This document shows positions 32,791 to 44,803 of a DNA stretch of 64,000 nucleotides, piece by piece. Both the position numbers and the translations under genes were made by a program. The stretch comes from Calliopum simillimum. Its lineage: Eukaryota; Arthropoda; Insecta; Diptera; Lauxaniidae. The stretch lies in the NCBI GenBank assembly GCA_951812925.1, contig OX638371.1:40026101-40090100 (forward strand), read 5' to 3'. The notes beneath the pieces were generated by a model. It saw only the letters and a list, made by a program, of their open reading frames with translations. It was not told the origin of the DNA and did no database searches. Within the stretch, counting starts at the first letter, position 1. Every line of letters starts with the position of its first letter.

Positions 32791-33131
32791 TAACCTTAAA
32801 ATATATATATTATACAAGAATTTGTGTAGAAAATCAAACTCTTTACGCATTTGAAGATATCGCACAGGATCTAAGCTGCAGTTTGTTTTTTTTTAAATTT
32901 TTTATAAGCTTTATTCTTTACATTTTTCAAGTGCAAAAGTCGAGCATTAACCAAGGTGGTTTATTGTTGCAAGCTCTTGATTTAAGAGGAACAAAAAGGG
33001 TAACAGCAGACTGGAATATGTCAAAAATAAATTTGTAAGCTAAATTTGGATCCTGAATGAAATCAAGTGATGACCAATCGCATAAGTTTAAAAACGTATT
33101 GATCTCTAAAAAATTTCCCTTCAGAAAGTCA
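32791..33131. other. Spacer without recognised features
   Basis: A chance frame at 32775-33038 overlaps the hairpin array. Nothing else can be supported. Confidence 0.4.
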
Positions 33132-33734
33132 AATTGAGGAGTGATTTTTCAAAAGGGCGTAAAACCACTTCCAACCTCGAACAAACCTAAGAATGCCATC
33201 GCCATTACCATTCGAAAATGCATCCTCTAGTTCAAAATTCATCACAAAAAATGCATTTTTCCAAGGTAAAATCGTGATCAAAAGTCGCATTTCAGAACAA
33301 AAGGGCTTATTTCCATATAATTTCATAGAAATTTTTAAAGTTTGATACAAAAAGGCGTATTTCGAATGGTGGCCAAAAAAACTTTTAATATTTTTTATAT
33401 GCCCCAGGCTATATAGGTGCTTACATACCATGCCGATAGACATCAAAATAAACTTCCAAATGGTGAAATAAGAGTGATTTCGAAACAAAAGGGCTTATTT
33501 CCAAGCGTTTCAGAACAAAAGGGCTTATTTCCAAATGTTTTTTACTTTTTGCAATTACTACAAATATGTTACAACAACAAAGTTAAGGGGATTAGAATCC
33601 TTGGTTAACTAGCTATAAAACTGGAGACATTAAAAAAAAATATGTTATTGTAAACAGCCCATAAAAGTTTTTTCTCATTACTGATAATTTGTTTAACATG
33701 GTTTTACGCCCTTTTGAAAAATCACTCCTCAATT
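33132..33734. mobile_element. 603-bp TIR element (AATTGAGGAGTG ends)
   Basis: Left end AATTGAGGAGTGATTTTTCA and its complement at the right end, with the match continuing through AAAGGGCGTAAAACCA (about 36 bp in total, almost perfect). Inside, the motif ACAAAAGGGCTTATTTCC occurs three times (about 33297, 33486, 33515). No target duplication can be fixed and no coding sequence is present, so it is MITE-like. Confidence 0.85.
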
Positions 33735-36162
33735 CATTTATCAAATTTATATCTAAAGCACTAAATACATAAAACTCAAAATTAATGGTTAAAGCTTTAT
33801 GGTGTATGGAATTTTTAGAAATTGGAGATAAGTATAATTCGCAGGTTGGTTGCCTTCAAATCACCAGTAATAAAAATTAAGTCTAAGATCCTTTCCAAAT
33901 CATTTTTAAAAGAATTTAACTGATTGAATCCATTTGATAAAAAAAAAGCTTACAACTAGCGATTCAATATCTGAATTAAAGTTACATGGTAATAGATTTC
34001 TGTTATCATACAACCAGGAAATGCACCCTAGATAAAATCACATAAAGCAATTATCTGCTGAATCAATTTGATTTAAAACAAAAATTATATTATTAATATG
34101 ATAATTATATAAATCGTAGTTACTCTTGATCAGATGTTGTCGGGAGCTCTTGTAACTATAGTCCCTCCAATACGATCGAACGCTCGGATCTTATAGACGA
34201 TATTCGAAATAATCGTCTGTCATAAAAAACAATGTAACGACGAATTTAATGCCAATATTTTCAGTGTCATTGCGTCAAGATTTTACCCAACTTGAATGCA
34301 ATTGAAGGCATCTTCTTCTCCACAATGGTTTTTTGAAAACATCATCATTTTTATCAATCGATGCAACTTTAAACATCGTCGTATATTTGCGCCATTGGGT
34401 TTGATCACCAAATATAGCTTGCTTTTCTTCAAAACCTATAACAAATGTAATTCAAATATAGAGAATAATGAAAATTTTTTCGGAAATGATAATACATATT
34501 TTACTTTGATGTGATTCAGTATTTGGATTTCCCAACATTTCCGAACATTAAAGTCTGTTTACTCCTCTTCATCTGAATTTTCATTAGACTTATTATCAAC
34601 ATAGTCGAAATCTGGGTCATAATCGCTGCTATAAGCAGAAAATCACCATCATCTTCCCTTTCTGACCATGCAACGGAATTCACAAACTCGGCAACCACGA
34701 ATTCTACGCGCCATTGCAAAACAATTCTCTGGAAAAAAATCATAACATTTCTCTACGATTTCACAGTTGGTAAACTCCCGATGCTTGGCGGCTCCGCAAG
34801 GGACCAGACCAACCAAACATTTGAAAATTTTTTCTTTCAAATTTAATAATTTTTTATTTCAAACACTCACAATAGCTTCAAAACACTGCAACGTTCGCGA
34901 AAATATTTTTTTTCAGCTTCGATTTGAACGAATTTGGCACTTTTTCACAATGGTGTTTTTTTCTTTAAGTTCACTTGCACTACTAAGCTTAGAGCTTTCA
35001 AATGAGTTTGGAATTTGACGGTAATCGACGCAAACGTTAGCGCAGGCAACAACAAACATTTTGAAAGTCAAAGCATGCTGTTCAAAATAAGTTCGTTAAA
35101 CTAAGATTTGATTTTAATCGGTTGATTCCTGGCGGATCCACTGTGACATCAAGAGTTAAATATTTCTAAATTTTGTCACAATTTGAAAATGCCTAATATG
35201 TATTTATATTTGGGGATTTTTTTTTTTCGTATTTGGTATGTTTTTGGGTTAGGTTTTTACGAAGCTAAATGTATCTAGAATATTTTTCCTTTTTTGAATG
35301 TTTTACCGCTTAACTTCCCTTTGAGAAATTTTATGGAATTAAAAAGGCAGATTTATCAGCAAAAAATGGAGCTCTTCTAGAAGCTCAACCCATTTAAATT
35401 CCAGCCCGCTGCAACATTTCTTATCTTTAAAGAACGCTGAAATGCTTACAGTACCAAATATACGCTGAGAACAGTCACCCACTAGCGCTATTACAAAGTA
35501 CTTTTGGCCTCGTTTCTACAAAGTAGAATATTCCAAATATTTTCTATCCTTGTCGCGGACTAGAGTTGTGACTGGTTATTGTCTAATTGGACATCATGCC
35601 AAACAATTTATGTGTCTGCCCTGCTTTGGCAAGAAGAGAACTAATATAAAAAGCTTTAGTCAATCGTTTTTCGATTCCTTAAAGAAACCCAAAAATTCAC
35701 TAATATAAGTGACATTAAAAGATTCGCTGTACTGACAGGAACCTTTAATTTGGGCAAACAATGTATTGAACGGATCGGAAAGATTTTAATAAGAAAGTTT
35801 GTGGTATCACTGTGGACTCTTGTGGTGATCTGTGCCGCCACCCTAACCTAACCTAAGCTACACATTTTTTTTAACAAATGCCAAAAAAAAAAATTATTTT
35901 TGCCATAAAATGTACGGTAACATGCAACAGATGAAATTCCCACCCAAAAAAAGGGATGAAGGAAAAATTTCAATATTTATTGTTATGGTTCAAAATAAAG
36001 GATCATGTTTTCTCTTTCGGTGGCAAAAAAAAACTGCATTACGAACTTTGTATTTGTCGATTTTTGAGTCAATGTGTGACGGGAAAAATTGGGCCACAAA
36101 TATAGTGAGATCAAGAATTTAAGCATCATTGAGGTTTATTCTACAGACCTCTTAATAGGCGT
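33735..36162. other. Unresolved stretch with decayed coding-like pieces
   Basis: Two minus-strand pieces look as if they were once coding. Around 34540-34600 the strand reads SDYDPDFDYVDNKSNENSDEEE across a frame break from TNCEIVEKCYDFFPENC (34649-34840). Around 34200-34330 it reads AFNCIQVG-stop-NLDAMTLKILALNSSL, which faintly recalls the HSLNxQ-x-VCD-x-xKILxVN segment of PIF/Harbinger transposases. The evidence is too thin to name a gene. Near 35843-35855 there is a short TAACCTAACCTAA run. The rest is AT-rich and featureless. Confidence 0.35.
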
Positions 36163-37409
36163 GTTTTTTTTTTTGACGCGTATATACAATTGTGGATATT
36201 TTCAAATTGCGATAACTCATGAACAGTGAGTCGCACAATAAAACTCTAAAGAACTTTTCATGGAGAATCACGTTCTCCACAAAAACTTTTCATTTTATTT
36301 TTAAAAAATTAATCTTTTAGGAATTATTCTATAAAAACTGGTTAAGCGCCGAAAACGGCAAAAAATCACTTTTTTTAAATAACTTCTAAATAATTATTTT
36401 TTTTTACAAAAGATTACACAGGTTTACAAAAAAAAAAATGTCTTGGCGTTTTGATCAGACTATGTGTTTCCTAGGGACTTTGGCGTCCTGAATCCGAATC
36501 CGGGGTCCGTTTTTTTCCAGAACGTCTGAGAAAAAAGATTTCAGGGTCATATTTAGGTCAAAATGGTCATATGTCGTTTAGTGATAAATTTGTTAAAATT
36601 CTGAAACTAATTTTTTATCATTGAATTTGTAGTCCTTAAAAAGAATATGTGATCAAAAACGGTCTCTCGGACCTAGTTTCGGAGATATAGCCATCGGAAG
36701 ATACGGATATATCTTCTATGAAAACCGCTATAAGTTGGGAACCACTGGATGGATTTGGAAAATATTGATGTCATATGAAAGGTATTTTGTTCTTGTTGTT
36801 GTTTTTGTTGCTGATGTTGTTGATGTATTTGTTGTTGTAATTGAAAAATTTCTCAAAATTTCAAAAAAGGTCATATCTCCAAAACTATGAATTCAATTTC
36901 ATAGGTTGTTAAAATACCTTTCATACGACACCAATATTTTTTAAATCCATCCAGGGGTTCCCAACTTATAGCGGTTTTCATAGAAGATATATCCGGATCT
37001 TCCGATGGCTATATCTCCGAAAGTAGGTCCGAAATACCCTTTTTGATCACATATTTTTTTTAAGGACTAAGAATTCAATGATAAAAAATTTATTTCAGAA
37101 TTTTAGCGAATTTATTACTAATCGACACACGAACCCCATTATGACCTCCGTATGACCTTGAAATCTTTTTTCTCAGGCGTTCTGGAAAAAAACGGACCCC
37201 GGATTCGTATTCAGGATGTCAAAGTCCCTAGGAAACACATAGTCTGATCAAAACGCCATGACATTTTTTTTTTTTGTAAACCTGTGTTATTTGTAGAGCG
37301 TGTGGTTCTCAATGAAAAAGACTCTTGGACTTTTTATCGTACGACTCACCGTTCATAAGTTATCGCAATACGAAAATTACCACAATTGTATATACGCGTC
37401 AAAAGAAAC
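36163..37409. repeat. 1.25-kb foldback element with GTT-rich centre
   Basis: Ends TTTTGACGCGTATATACAAT and its complement near 37385-37405. The arms pair nearly throughout: GAGTCGCACAATAAAA versus CGTACGACTCACCG, AAAACGGACCCCGGATTC versus GATTCGGGGTCCG, and the block GGAGATATAGCCATCGGAAG on both. The centre (36790-36835) is a GTTGTT-type run. The central half of each arm matches the inverted repeat inside the transposon at 11267-14621. No coding sequence. Confidence 0.9.
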
Positions 37410-38377
37410 TCGGCTAATATGAAATAACTTTTATAAGCACTTAACTTTTCTAAGTGTAATTAGGTATATGTATATGGGTACATGTGTATGTTTATTTTTA
37501 TTGTACCACACTGCCTTGTGCAGTTGAAACTCGTAAATTGTAGGACTGCAGCAGTTTTGGTTTTGCAAATATTTTTTTTTTTTTTGTTTTGTTCAGTTTA
37601 GTCAGCAGAGTAGCACCATAGTTAAAATTTTTTTATTTTTTTAGCCATGAATTTCATGAGCTGAAATTATACTGCAGTGGCCGACCGAGTACCAACTTTT
37701 AGGGAATGTGTCAACCTAGAAATCTATGTTTGAATTTATCCAATTGAAATGCTGACTGTAAATGATTCGTGTCTCCCATTTCTATTTGATAGTTCCAAAC
37801 ATGGTCAGCAATATGTAAATGAATTCAGTCGAAGGAATCTGCCAACTTTGCATGCTACGCTGACCACTTTGATTATGCATTGCAGCCTTTCATGCTCTTG
37901 GTCATTTGACACGATTCAATGCGACTCTGACTACATTGCTTAAGTAGATTTTGATTTTTTATTCTTTTTTTTTTGTACTAATCGATTATTTATGGTATTC
38001 CTGCGTGGAATAAGCAAGAAAATTCATCATCATTAATCTTGAATTAATGTGGGCCGAAGGTGCTCGTAGTATGTTAAAAGAAAATTTTACTAAAGATTGT
38101 ATGTAATTGCAAAAAAAAGTGATCAAACAATTTATAAATACATTTCATTTGAGAAATTAAAGAATTTGAGTGTAAAGTTCTGCATATTATGAAAAAATAT
38201 ATACAGAAATTCAATTATAGTTGTTCCTGCTTTATTCATGCAATTGATTCTTATATTAAATACTGCCTTGTAAGCCCCAAGCTAAATATATCGGCAAATT
38301 GGGTCATTTGGAAATTATCAAAATAATATAAAATGGTTATAGAGAAAAAAAAAAATATTGCCTAAAACTTTCAATAT
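37410..38377. other. AT-rich stretch, no recognised gene
   Basis: A 64-codon plus-strand frame at 37749-37943 (MLTVNDSCLPFLFDSS) has no motif I know. Nothing else was seen. Confidence 0.4.
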
Positions 38378-38379
38378 TA

Positions 38380-38758
38380 GCTGTGTTCCAATGGTAGTGG
38401 ATCTGATGCAGATCAGATCTGAACTCATTGGAACGCTCTTTAATAAACGGTTAAATTTAAACTTAAAAACTATCTAAAAATTTTAAATTTACTTTTATGT
38501 TTTTTTATTTAATAAATTTTTTCTTAAATTTTTTTTATATATTTTTTTTGACAGTAAATGACAAACCGTCAAGAAATAAGCCAGTGCTACCAAATAAAAC
38601 CAGTTGTTTTCAGAACACTTTCATGGATCCAAAAAAGGTTTCCGAACGCATTCATGGATCCAGAAAATGGATCCAAGATCTGAGCTGGTTCTGAATTTTT
38701 TTTTTTTGCTTGAAAGTGGATCTGAACCGGATCAGATCCGCTGCCATTGGAACACAGC
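38380..38758. mobile_element. 379-bp MITE with GCTGTGTTCCAATGG ends and TA flanks
   Basis: Left end GCTGTGTTCCAATGGTAGTG, right end inverted GCTGTGTTCCAATGGCAGCG, followed on both sides by GGATCTGAT-type palindromes (GATCAGATC). TA lies next to both ends (38378-38379; 38759-38760). GGATCC-containing repeats (ATGGATCCA) recur inside. No coding content. Confidence 0.85.
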
Positions 38759-38760
38759 TA

Positions 38761-39659
38761 TTGATCTCTATTTTTTAAATGAAATAAATTTATCTAATCA
38801 TCAAAAAATTTCAATTTATTTTTTTATGATACATATTTTGTAAGACACGGAGCCCTTTCTGAAAATTCAAATTACTTATGTTTATTTTTATGTACTAAAG
38901 CAAAAAATAATATGCTTTTCTTTTTTTCAGGTAATGCATACCATACCAACGTCTGGATATAAAGATTTTGGACTCTGATTATACTGTTTAACTTACCTTA
39001 TCACAAGAACCATCTTCAACATTTAGTCAGATGTAAGAATTACTAAAACCAGTAGGCTAATAGGCAGCCTACCACTAATTTTTCATGATTAAAAATTCAA
39101 ACACGTGTTGACGTGCAAATTCTGGAAATTATAATAATTAGATGAAATTTTGTAAGTAAGTAGTGCCAAACATAAATACAGCACACCGGTCTACACGATT
39201 TTCGACTGGGTTATTTGGTGCGCTGAATTCGAATCTGTAATCGGTTTTTCTCTATCAGGTCAGGTTTTCGAAACACAATAACATATTTTTTTTTCAAAAA
39301 AAATCATTAATTTATTTGAAAATGTTTAACAATTCAAAAGTAAATGGCAGTATTTGAACATCGTTTGTAAATATTAACGATTTTTCTGTAGTCATCACTT
39401 GTTTTGTTTCCAAGGAAGCCGTCCACAATGCTTTTGAAAGATTGCCATGCTGCCGATTCTTTCTTCAATAAACATTTTGAAGAATTGTCATCATGGTATC
39501 AGACATTTTAGGAAAAATTGCCAACAAATATTTAAAAACAGCACTGTTTCCATCTAGAGCCTTTACAAAGTTTTTGAAAAGACCCAATTTTATATGCAGT
39601 GGCATAAAAATACGCAATGAAATTTTTGTAAATTTTGTTTTTTATTTATTAATGAGTAG
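38761..39659. other. AT-rich stretch, no recognised gene
   Basis: A chance frame at 39493-39675 runs into the next element. Nothing else was seen. Confidence 0.4.
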
Positions 39660-39661
39660 TA

Positions 39662-40512
39662 TACTGCCGTCCTAAGAAAGAATGCCGTAACTCCAATAAA
39701 TTTTTATTTCTGTAAAATGAGTTTTTGTGTTTTTTGCTGTTTCGTTCCTCAACGGTTTCAGCTTTAAGGAAAACTAGTTTTTATTCCTCATTCCTAAAGG
39801 ATTTTTCACACTCTACATAATGGCAATAGTAGAAATAGCCAATTCCGTAGATTTCAGTCGAAAATGGAATTACGGTAATATGTTTTGTATCGCACTACTT
39901 CTGACGAAGCTGATACAAATCAAAAATGCCGTAAAGGCAACTTTTGATTAAATTTACTGTGAAGAAAGAGTAAATCTTGTCTTTTGGTGACCAAGACCAA
40001 TACCAATTTTGTGTCTGCTGGTTTTTTCTTCCTGACAAGCTCTTTTCCGTCACATATCCCCTTTTAAAAATGACAGATTCAATCAATCTGAGCTGCCACA
40101 ATTTTCCTCTGTGGAACCATACTCTAAAATAGATCTTAGAGAAAATTTTACTGACTGACTTGTCCAGAGGCCATAATCGAAACTTCCTACGCGCACGAGA
40201 TGTGTCATAAAGAAAATTTGTTTGTTTTTAAAATGATTAAGGGAAATGAAATGATTTTAAAAATGTATGATACTACATACATTTTTATGGAGTTGCGGTG
40301 TTTTTGCTTAGCATGTGGAGATACGGTATTCTTAAATTGTAAAATGTGTACGGCTGGGAGTTACGACAAAAGCCGTAGTTGATTTTATAGGGAAAATAAA
40401 GGTATACCTGTTCTTGTGGGTTGACGGACAGAACCGTGATGACCCAAAAAACGCCATAAAATCATTTTTTTTGAAAATTGGAGTTACGGCATTCTTGCTT
40501 AGGACGGCAGTA
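39662..40512. mobile_element. 851-bp TIR element with TACTGCCGTCC ends and TA flanks
   Basis: Left end TACTGCCGTCCTAAGAAAGA and inverted right end TACTGCCGTCCTAAGCAAGA, both continuing ATGCCGTAACTCCAA. TA dinucleotides are present at 39660-39661 and 40513-40514. Motifs ATGCCGTAA and GGAGTTAC recur internally (for example near 39928 and 40350). The minus frame at 39895-40101 is not recognisable as a transposase. The TA duplication and end structure would fit a Tc1/mariner-type MITE. Confidence 0.8.
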
Positions 40513-40514
40513 TA

Positions 40515-41879
40515 ACGAACATAAATAACCTTATATAAAGGGAACTAGACCTGATGGCGCATTTCTGGCGCCAGATTTGAATTCAGCGGACCCAAATTAC
40601 TTAAGAAACATCTTCCTCTTCTCCAGTCGAAATTTTTTTCGAAATTTGTAGACCAGTGCTATTGGGTGTAATCAGATAGGTGTCACGCCTACTTTTCAAA
40701 TAAAAGTTTCACTTCCTTTATTTCTGATAGCGAATCAGTGGTTTTGATTCTTAGCTTACTTTACCACCTATTTAATGGCAATCAACTATATAAAGGTAGA
40801 CAAGAAATTTTAATGATTTTATCGGGAAAAGTTATTTTGTTGGATGATTTTGAACCATCAGTAAATATAAATGAATGATTTATACATTTCCTTTGATTTC
40901 GAAAGCCAATGACAAAATATTTCGGGATGGTTTCGATTTGATGTATCGATCGAAGAAATGTTAAAGGTCCTTGGTGGGTTAAGGTTTTCTATTGGATCAA
41001 GAGGAGGAGTCGGAAGACTATGCTCACTGCTAATTAATATGATTTTGTGAATAGGAGGAATCGTTCAAGATTTGGTTCTTAGTCGCGATATTTTGCAGTG
41101 GGCTATTTTTACTCCTTAAGAGAGATTTAAACAGTTTGGTAGTTGAGGAATCTCTTAGATTCTCGATAAGTATTTGTTTATATACTCCAGAGTTGCATCG
41201 ATATCTTGAAAACGGCTTTTGTAACGGGTGTAATATGTATTAAATAATTCCTTCACCTACTGTCTTCATTTTACTATGTACAATTTAATTTTATTTTCAT
41301 CCATTATGCTTTGTTTTATTTTTCAAATTGAAATATAGAACACTGTTCAACTTCTAATACTTTTAAATTTAAATATTAATATATGTACATTAGTACAGTA
41401 AAAATGTTCCGCACTGCAATTTTTTTTGCTTAATGTTTTTAGGACCACTATAGAGGCTTAACGCCAAAAAGGTGTATGTATGTTTAATTCAATTTATCTC
41501 AGTTCGTGTTGGTCGGATAGAAAAAATTTTGAACAAAAATTACGGGCAATAAAATTCTACGTAGTATTTTGAAAAAAAAAAACATTTAGTTATGCAAACA
41601 CCCATTAGAGAAAGAAAATCAGAAGACTTCAAAAAAACAAAGTAATACACTGAACAAAAAGCTTATCTTGATGGTTACACGGATCAACGGACAGCGTTAT
41701 TTATTTAAAAATTAAAATGTTGATTTAATTTTTAATTTTATTAAGATAATTTTTAAATAATAATAATATTACAAGTATGTATAAGCAAAATTTTTAGTTT
41801 GATTAAAAAAAAAATTTTAAGTAGTTATTAAGTAATGTATGTTATACATTAGTATAAGCATTTATAATTAAAATATAAA
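40515..41879. other. AT-rich stretch, no recognised gene
   Basis: Codon-like patches (for example 40950-41100) contain no motif. No inverted repeats or target duplications were seen. Confidence 0.4.
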
Positions 41880-42105
41880 TTTAATTGGTTTCCTCAACAT
41901 CTTTAGCTCTTTGTAAAAATTGATATAGTTGCAACTGCAAATATTCGATAGTTTCTTCTTGCAGTTTTTTTGCGTTATTTTGTTTTTCAATAACAGTAAG
42001 ATTTTTACCTATATCTTTTTTTATTTATTTTGTCATTTTCGTTTTGGGCATTTCTGCTGGTTGTCGGTTAGGGTGTAGCACTTTTTCGAAATAATGGTAA
42101 AATTA
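41880..42105 (-). pseudogene. Short decayed coding remnant with coiled-coil character
   Basis: The minus strand encodes FEKVLHPNRQPAEMPKTKMT, one in-frame TAA, and then IKKDIGKNLTVIEKQNNAKK and LQEETIEYLQLQLYQFLQRA, ending KDVEETN-stop. The second part has heptad-like Leu/Ile spacing and a composition unlike its AT-rich surroundings. Such tails occur at the end of SANT/MADF-type DNA-binding proteins encoded by Harbinger and related transposons, but I cannot name the family. It could be a host pseudogene instead. Confidence 0.3.
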
Positions 42106-42325
42106 AAGGATTCATCAAAGATTATCTTAGGAGCAGGCTTTATAACAAAGACTGCATACTTAGTTTTGATGAAAACCCCCGAAAAAATGGCCCGCCCGGG
42201 GCTTGAATGAAGGTCTAAACGACAAAAATCATTGTTTTTTCACAGTTTTTTTATTTTATCTCAAAACCATGAAATAATTGGTAGTAATTCGTCCCAAATC
42301 TTTGAAACGGATTAATTTTCTACAT

Positions 42326-43897
42326 TAGACTGACCCAAAAAAACTAAAGGTGTTCCGATCTTAGGTGCTCAGCACTCAAAATGTTTGGTAGGGTCTCTAA
42401 ATTACGTGTGTAAATTTTGGTAAAAAAATATTAAGATTTAGCACTCGCGCGAGCTCGATAAGTGGCGCTGTCTTGACCTTACGAGAATGGGGTTCTTTCA
42501 ACCCGTGGAAATTGATAAAAAAGGATAGGAACAATTTTTTTTTCTGTCCTACTTTATGTTTTCGAGGTCGCTGAAGACAATGGCATTGCCAGTTTTTGGA
42601 AAAGATTCTAGATTTCAAGATATTTAAGATATCTCTCGAAAAAAAAAAAAAATTGAGATTTTTGTTAAATGAAATTGGCATTAATCGTAGGAAAATTTTT
42701 TTTTTTTTTTCTCGGACACTAGTCTTGTAGCCTAGATTGTGACGAACAAAATGAGTGGTCGCACAATATTTTTTCACAAAATCTTCTCGAGATATCGGCC
42801 ACAGACTGAACCGCTGTCCTGCCGTATTATTGTTCATTACCAGTCACTGGAAATATCTGCCGATTTTACGCTATCATCATTGGTTTTTGAGATCCTACCT
42901 TGTACTTTCGATGTCGCTGGAGATGCTGGAACATTTATTTTCACGATAAAATGTAAGTGTTTCAATACATTCAAGATATTCCTATGATAAATTTCCCTAG
43001 TGGGATTTCCAATGAAAAGCAGAACTAGCTCTAAAACCTCGACATAATTTTTCCGTGCATAATTCATCTGAAGCTAGTGATTGATGTCCATCGTGGTTTT
43101 CTTCTGGAAAGTTGGGAGACATTGGAGACGATGGACATCAATCACTAGCTTCAGATGAATTATGCACGGAAAAATTATGTCGAGGTTTTAGAGCTAATTC
43201 TGCTTTTCATTGGAAATCCCACTAGGGATATTTATCATAGGAATATCTTGAATGTAGTGAAACACTTACATTTTATCGTGAAAATAAATGTTCCAGCATC
43301 TCCAGCGACATCGAAAGTACAAGGTAGGATCTCAAAAACCAATGATGATAGCGTAAAATCGGCAGATATTTCCAGTGACTGGTAATGAACAATAATACGG
43401 CAGGACAGCGGTTCAGTCTGTGGCCGATATCTCGAGAAGATTTTGTGAAAAAATATTGTGCGACCACTCATTTTGTTCGTCACAATCTAGGATACAAGAC
43501 TAGTGTCCGAGAAAAAAAAAAAAAAAATTTTCCTACGATTAATGCCAATTTCATTTAACAAAAATCTCAATTTTTTTTTTTTTTCGAGAGATATCTTAAA
43601 TATCTTGAAATCTAGAATCTTTTCCAAAAACTGGCAATGCCATTGTCTTCAGCGACCTCGAAAACATAAAGTAGGACAGAAAAAAAAATTGTTCCTATCC
43701 TTTTTTATCAATTTCCACGGGCTGAAAGAACCCCATTCTCGTACGGTCAAGGCAGCGCCACTTATCGAGCTTGCGCGAGTGCTAAATCTTAATATTTTTT
43801 TACCAAAATTTACACACGTAATTTAGAGACCCTACCGAACATTTTGAGTGCTGAGCACCTAAGATCGGAACACCTTTAGTTTTTTTGGGTCAGTCTA
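42326..43897. mobile_element. 1572-bp near-perfect palindromic foldback with 8-bp duplication
   Basis: Ends TAGACTGACCCAAAAAAAC. Arms of 769 bp (42326-43094) and 770 bp (43128-43897) with a 33-bp loop. Only scattered differences are seen (for example a few bases near 42960-43030 versus 43190-43265). Flanked by the direct repeat TTCTACAT (42318-42325; 43898-43905). The uninterrupted site is preserved in the opposite arm of the host foldback as ATGTAGAAAAT. Frames on the two strands (42397-42837 and 43503-43826, and others) are mirror images caused by the palindrome and are not genes. The 8-bp duplication is as in hAT-type elements. Confidence 0.95.
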
Positions 43898-44265
43898 TTC
43901 TACATTTTTCGTTTTTTTCTCATTGCTCTACAGTGACGTTTGCCCTGTGGAATTCGCGGAAGAAGTTAAAAATTTTTGATTCAAAAAACGGTTTTTTTTG
44001 CTACAACTCAGGATAGAAGACACACACAAACACTTTAAACCTCAGTAAATGTAGGAAATCTGTTTTTCTATAGTTCTACTTTCAAACCTTTATTCCAAAG
44101 AATTTTTTAAGTGTGTTACTTAATGACATTTTATATTGAAAATTGATTTTATTTAATTGAACTTTTAGTCATATATTTGCAAAGATCGATTTACATATAA
44201 ATCTATAAATGCATTTTTCTAACACATAATTATGACAAATCAAGGAACGGATTAAAAACACGGCT

Positions 44266-44312
44266 ATAGTGACATATGTTTCGTCTTTCGCCACAAAGAC
44301 TCATCAGACTAT
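44266..44312 (-). ncRNA. Hammerhead self-cleaving ribozyme, copy 1
   Basis: On the minus strand: stem I ATAGT, core CTGATGA, stem II GTCTTT with loop GTGGCG and AAAGAC, core GAAA, a very short stem III (AC-ATAT-GT), cleavage triplet GTC, and stem I ACTAT. Every conserved core position is present, and stems I (5 bp) and II (6 bp) are fully paired. Cleavage would occur after the C at 44271. Such minimal stem III type I hammerheads are known from Penelope-like elements and retrozymes and are thought to work best as dimers. Confidence 0.9.
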
Positions 44313-44600
44313 TTTTGTTGTAATTATAATTATATTTATTTTATTAAATTAATTATAATTGAAAAATTGCAAGTTTGAAAACTTTTTGTGTTTTTGGTCA
44401 TTAAGTAACACACTTAAAAAATTCTTAAAGTTATTTGGGAGAACACGCCCTGATAAGGTGGAAACACCTGCAATCGGTATTGAATTTGTTCCAAAGGAAC
44501 AACTATACCAAATATCAATAAATAACACAAAACAACAATTATGATATATCAAAACGTATTAACACACAAATAAAACTGGCAAAAAGTCGGCTTCGCAGCC

Positions 44601-44675
44601 GGGCAAGGCTGGTGCAGTGGTAACGACTTCTGCTACCAACCTGGAGATCCTTGGTTCGTCTCCCGCCCAGACCAA
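44601..44675 (+). other. tRNA-like module of the hammerhead element
   Basis: A box TGGTGCAGTGG (44610-44620) and B box GGTTCGTCTCC (44653-44663) with 32 bp between them. The module ends GCCCAGACCA, including a genomic CCA, and continues with an A-rich linker into the hammerhead on the same strand. Acceptor pairing is poor, so it is not a working tRNA. It could serve as an internal Pol III promoter, as in tRNA-derived SINEs. Confidence 0.7.
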
Positions 44676-44756
44676 AAACACAAAAAGTTTTCAAACTTGC
44701 AATTTTTCAATTATAATTAATTTAATAAAATAAATATAATTATAATTACAACAAAA

Positions 44757-44803
44757 ATAATCTGATGAGTCTTTGTGGCGAAAGACGAAACATATGTCAC
44801 TAT
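44757..44803 (+). ncRNA. Hammerhead self-cleaving ribozyme, copy 2
   Basis: Same structure as copy 1 but on the plus strand: stem I ATAAT, CTGATGA, GTCTTT-GTGGCG-AAAGAC, GAAA, short stem III, GTC at 44796-44798, stem I ACTAT (44799-44803). One base in the 5' strand of stem I is changed (A for G), leaving one mismatch. Core and stem II are intact. Cleavage is expected after 44798. Confidence 0.88.

Noticed and set aside
34649..34840. Cys-rich 63-codon minus frame
   Set aside because: No zinc-finger spacing could be confirmed and the frame breaks soon after.
35843..35855. Telomere-like TAACCTAACCTAA
   Set aside because: Only about two units. Such short runs are frequent in fly repeats.
42397..43826. 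Mirror-image frames on both strands (146 and 107 codons and smaller pairs)
   Set aside because: They are created by the palindrome, occur twice by symmetry and have no homology.
44601..44675. Functional tRNA gene
   Set aside because: Acceptor stem does not pair and the module is part of a dispersed element with a genomic CCA.
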